Positions 4,500-5,350 of a DNA stretch of 5,350 nt are shown here, one piece after another. The position numbers and the translations under genes are program-made. The notes under the pieces were generated by a model that had not been told where the DNA came from, searched no databases, and saw only the letters and a list, made by a program, of their open reading frames with translations. The stretch comes from Eubacteriales Family XIII. Incertae Sedis bacterium (lineage in GTDB: Bacteria; Bacillota; Clostridia; Peptostreptococcales; Anaerovoracaceae). The stretch spans positions 1 to 5,350 of the forward strand of contig JAIRSA010000225.1 in NCBI GenBank assembly GCA_031255695.1. The letters are read 5' to 3'. The first letter of the stretch is position 1. The number at the start of each line of letters is the position of its first letter.

Positions 4500-5350
4500 A
4501 TGACAGGAGCGGAAGCAATTATCAAGAGTTTGGAAAGGGAGGGCGTCGAGTATATCTTTGGATATCCCGGCGCCACCATAGCCCCTTTTTATGACGAGCT
4601 CTCAAGATCGGAGATAAAGCATATACTGGTCCGGCATGAGCAGCATGCCGGGCACGCCGCCAGCGGCTACGCGCGCATCTCCGGCAAACCCGGCGTGTGC
4701 GTCGCCACATCCGGCCCAGGGGCGATGAACCTGCTCACGGCCATTGGCGCGGCCTACATGGACAGCATACCGATGATCGCGGTGACCGGCCAGGTGGACA
4801 GCAAGCTTCTTGGAAGGGACGTTTTCCAGGAGGCGGACATTACCGGCGCCTGCGCGTCCATTACTAAATACAGCTATCTGGTGAAGGATGCCGGGTCCAT
4901 ACCGCATATCTTCAAGGAGGCCTTCCATATCGCCGGCACGGGCCGGCCGGGGCCTGTCCTCATAGACATCCCGGTCGATGTGCAGCTGAAGAAGGCGGAT
5001 TTCGCCTTCCCTGACAATATCGAGCTGCGTGGCTACAGACCGACGATCAAGGGGCATGCCGGGCAGATAAAGCGTGTCGCCCAGGCCTTGTCCAATGCCG
5101 AGTCGCCGCTCGTCTGCGTGGGCGGCGGCGTTTTTTCGAGCCGTGCGCAGGATGCGCTGCGGCATTTCATCGAGAGCCTGAACATACCTATGGTCTCTAC
5201 ATTGATGGGCATAGGCGCCATACCGTCCTCCCACCCCCTCAACCTGGGCATGGTCGGGACGCATGGCCGCTCGCTCGCCAACAGGGCCGTCGGCAAGGCT
5301 GACATACTGCTTCTCCTAGGGGCGCGCGTCTCCGACAGGGCGGTGCTGCT
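4500..5350 (+). CDS. ilvB: Acetolactate synthase large (catalytic) subunit, N-terminal half (3' end outside window)
   Basis: A ThDP enzyme that condenses pyruvate with pyruvate or 2-oxobutyrate to form 2-acetolactate or 2-aceto-2-hydroxybutyrate, the first common step of valine/leucine/isoleucine synthesis. 283 codons are visible without a stop, about half of the usual ~550-570. Motifs: GAEAIIKSLEREGVEYIFGYPGA at the N-terminus, RHEQHAGHAASGYAR (45-59) with catalytic Glu47, ATSGPGAMN (69-77), AYMDSIPMIAVTGQV (85-99), GRDVFQEADITG (105-116) and GRPGPVLIDIPVDVQ (148-162), then the start of the central FAD-binding domain with VGGGVFSS. The AYMDSIP and FQEADI motifs favour AHAS over other ThDP enzymes such as pyruvate oxidase. 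His49, Ser55 and Met76 differ from the commonest family residues. The ThDP-binding half lies beyond the edge. The regulatory small subunit, if present, would be expected downstream. Confidence 0.95.
   Translation, partial: MTGAEAIIKSLEREGVEYIFGYPGATIAPFYDELSRSEIKHILVRHEQHAGHAASGYARISGKPGVCVATSGPGAMNLLTAIGAAYMDSIPMIAVTGQVDSKLLGRDVFQEADITGACASITKYSYLVKDAGSIPHIFKEAFHIAGTGRPGPVLIDIPVDVQLKKADFAFPDNIELRGYRPTIKGHAGQIKRVAQALSNAESPLVCVGGGVFSSRAQDALRHFIESLNIPMVSTLMGIGAIPSSHPLNLGMVGTHGRSLANRAVGKADILLLLGARVSDRAVL

Noticed and set aside
4472..4500. Promoter-like TTGACG with TAGATA 17 nt downstream, just before ilvB.
   Set aside because: The -10 match is poor and overlaps the ATG, so transcription would start inside the gene and miss the ribosome binding site.
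4225..4594. Short open frames on both strands across the ilvE-ilvB spacer.
   Set aside because: They are Arg-, Ala- and Pro-rich as expected from GC-rich noncoding DNA, overlap the ends of real genes, and lack convincing ribosome binding sites or known motifs.

Overview
The window is about 5.3 kb of gene-dense, GC-rich bacterial DNA, with all four genes on the + strand. In order they are the C-terminal half of uvrA (cut by the left edge), a complete nicotinate phosphoribosyltransferase gene (pncB), a complete type II branched-chain aminotransferase gene (ilvE), and the N-terminal half of an acetolactate synthase large subunit gene (ilvB, cut by the right edge). The Ile codon ATA is used about as freely as ATC, which is uncommon in GC-rich genomes. 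The Shine-Dalgarno sites, the ilvB variant (GRDVFQEADITG) and the Bacillus/Clostridium-type ilvE and pncB fit an anaerobic, GC-rich Bacillota-like lineage. That placement is tentative, and a Synergistota-like host cannot be excluded.

Layout: 1-1473 is uvrA (nucleotide excision repair). 1474-1725 is a 252-nt spacer. It holds an AT-only inverted repeat with a possible promoter, five perfect-length 33-bp tandem repeats, a 17-bp palindrome and a strong ribosome binding site. 1726-3168 is pncB (NAD salvage from nicotinate). 3169-3226 is a 58-nt spacer with one stem-loop and the ilvE ribosome binding site. 3227-4294 is ilvE. 4295-4499 is a 205-nt, very GC-rich spacer with a 22-bp direct repeat, several overlapping inverted repeats and no recognisable gene. 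4500-5350 is ilvB, still open at the window edge.

ilvE and ilvB belong to one pathway, valine/leucine/isoleucine synthesis: acetolactate synthase makes the first dedicated intermediates and the aminotransferase performs the last step. pncB lies only 58 nt ahead of ilvE, so the two may be co-transcribed, although their functions are not obviously linked. uvrA is probably a separate unit. No canonical intrinsic terminator (GC stem plus T-tract) is visible anywhere.

The coding genes are ordinary. The unusual content is in the two large spacers. The most distinctive item is the 33-bp array, in which almost every unit is a self-contained ATG-to-TAA mini-ORF, all in the same frame as pncB. No new biological system is demonstrated here; the repeat and structure observations are leads.
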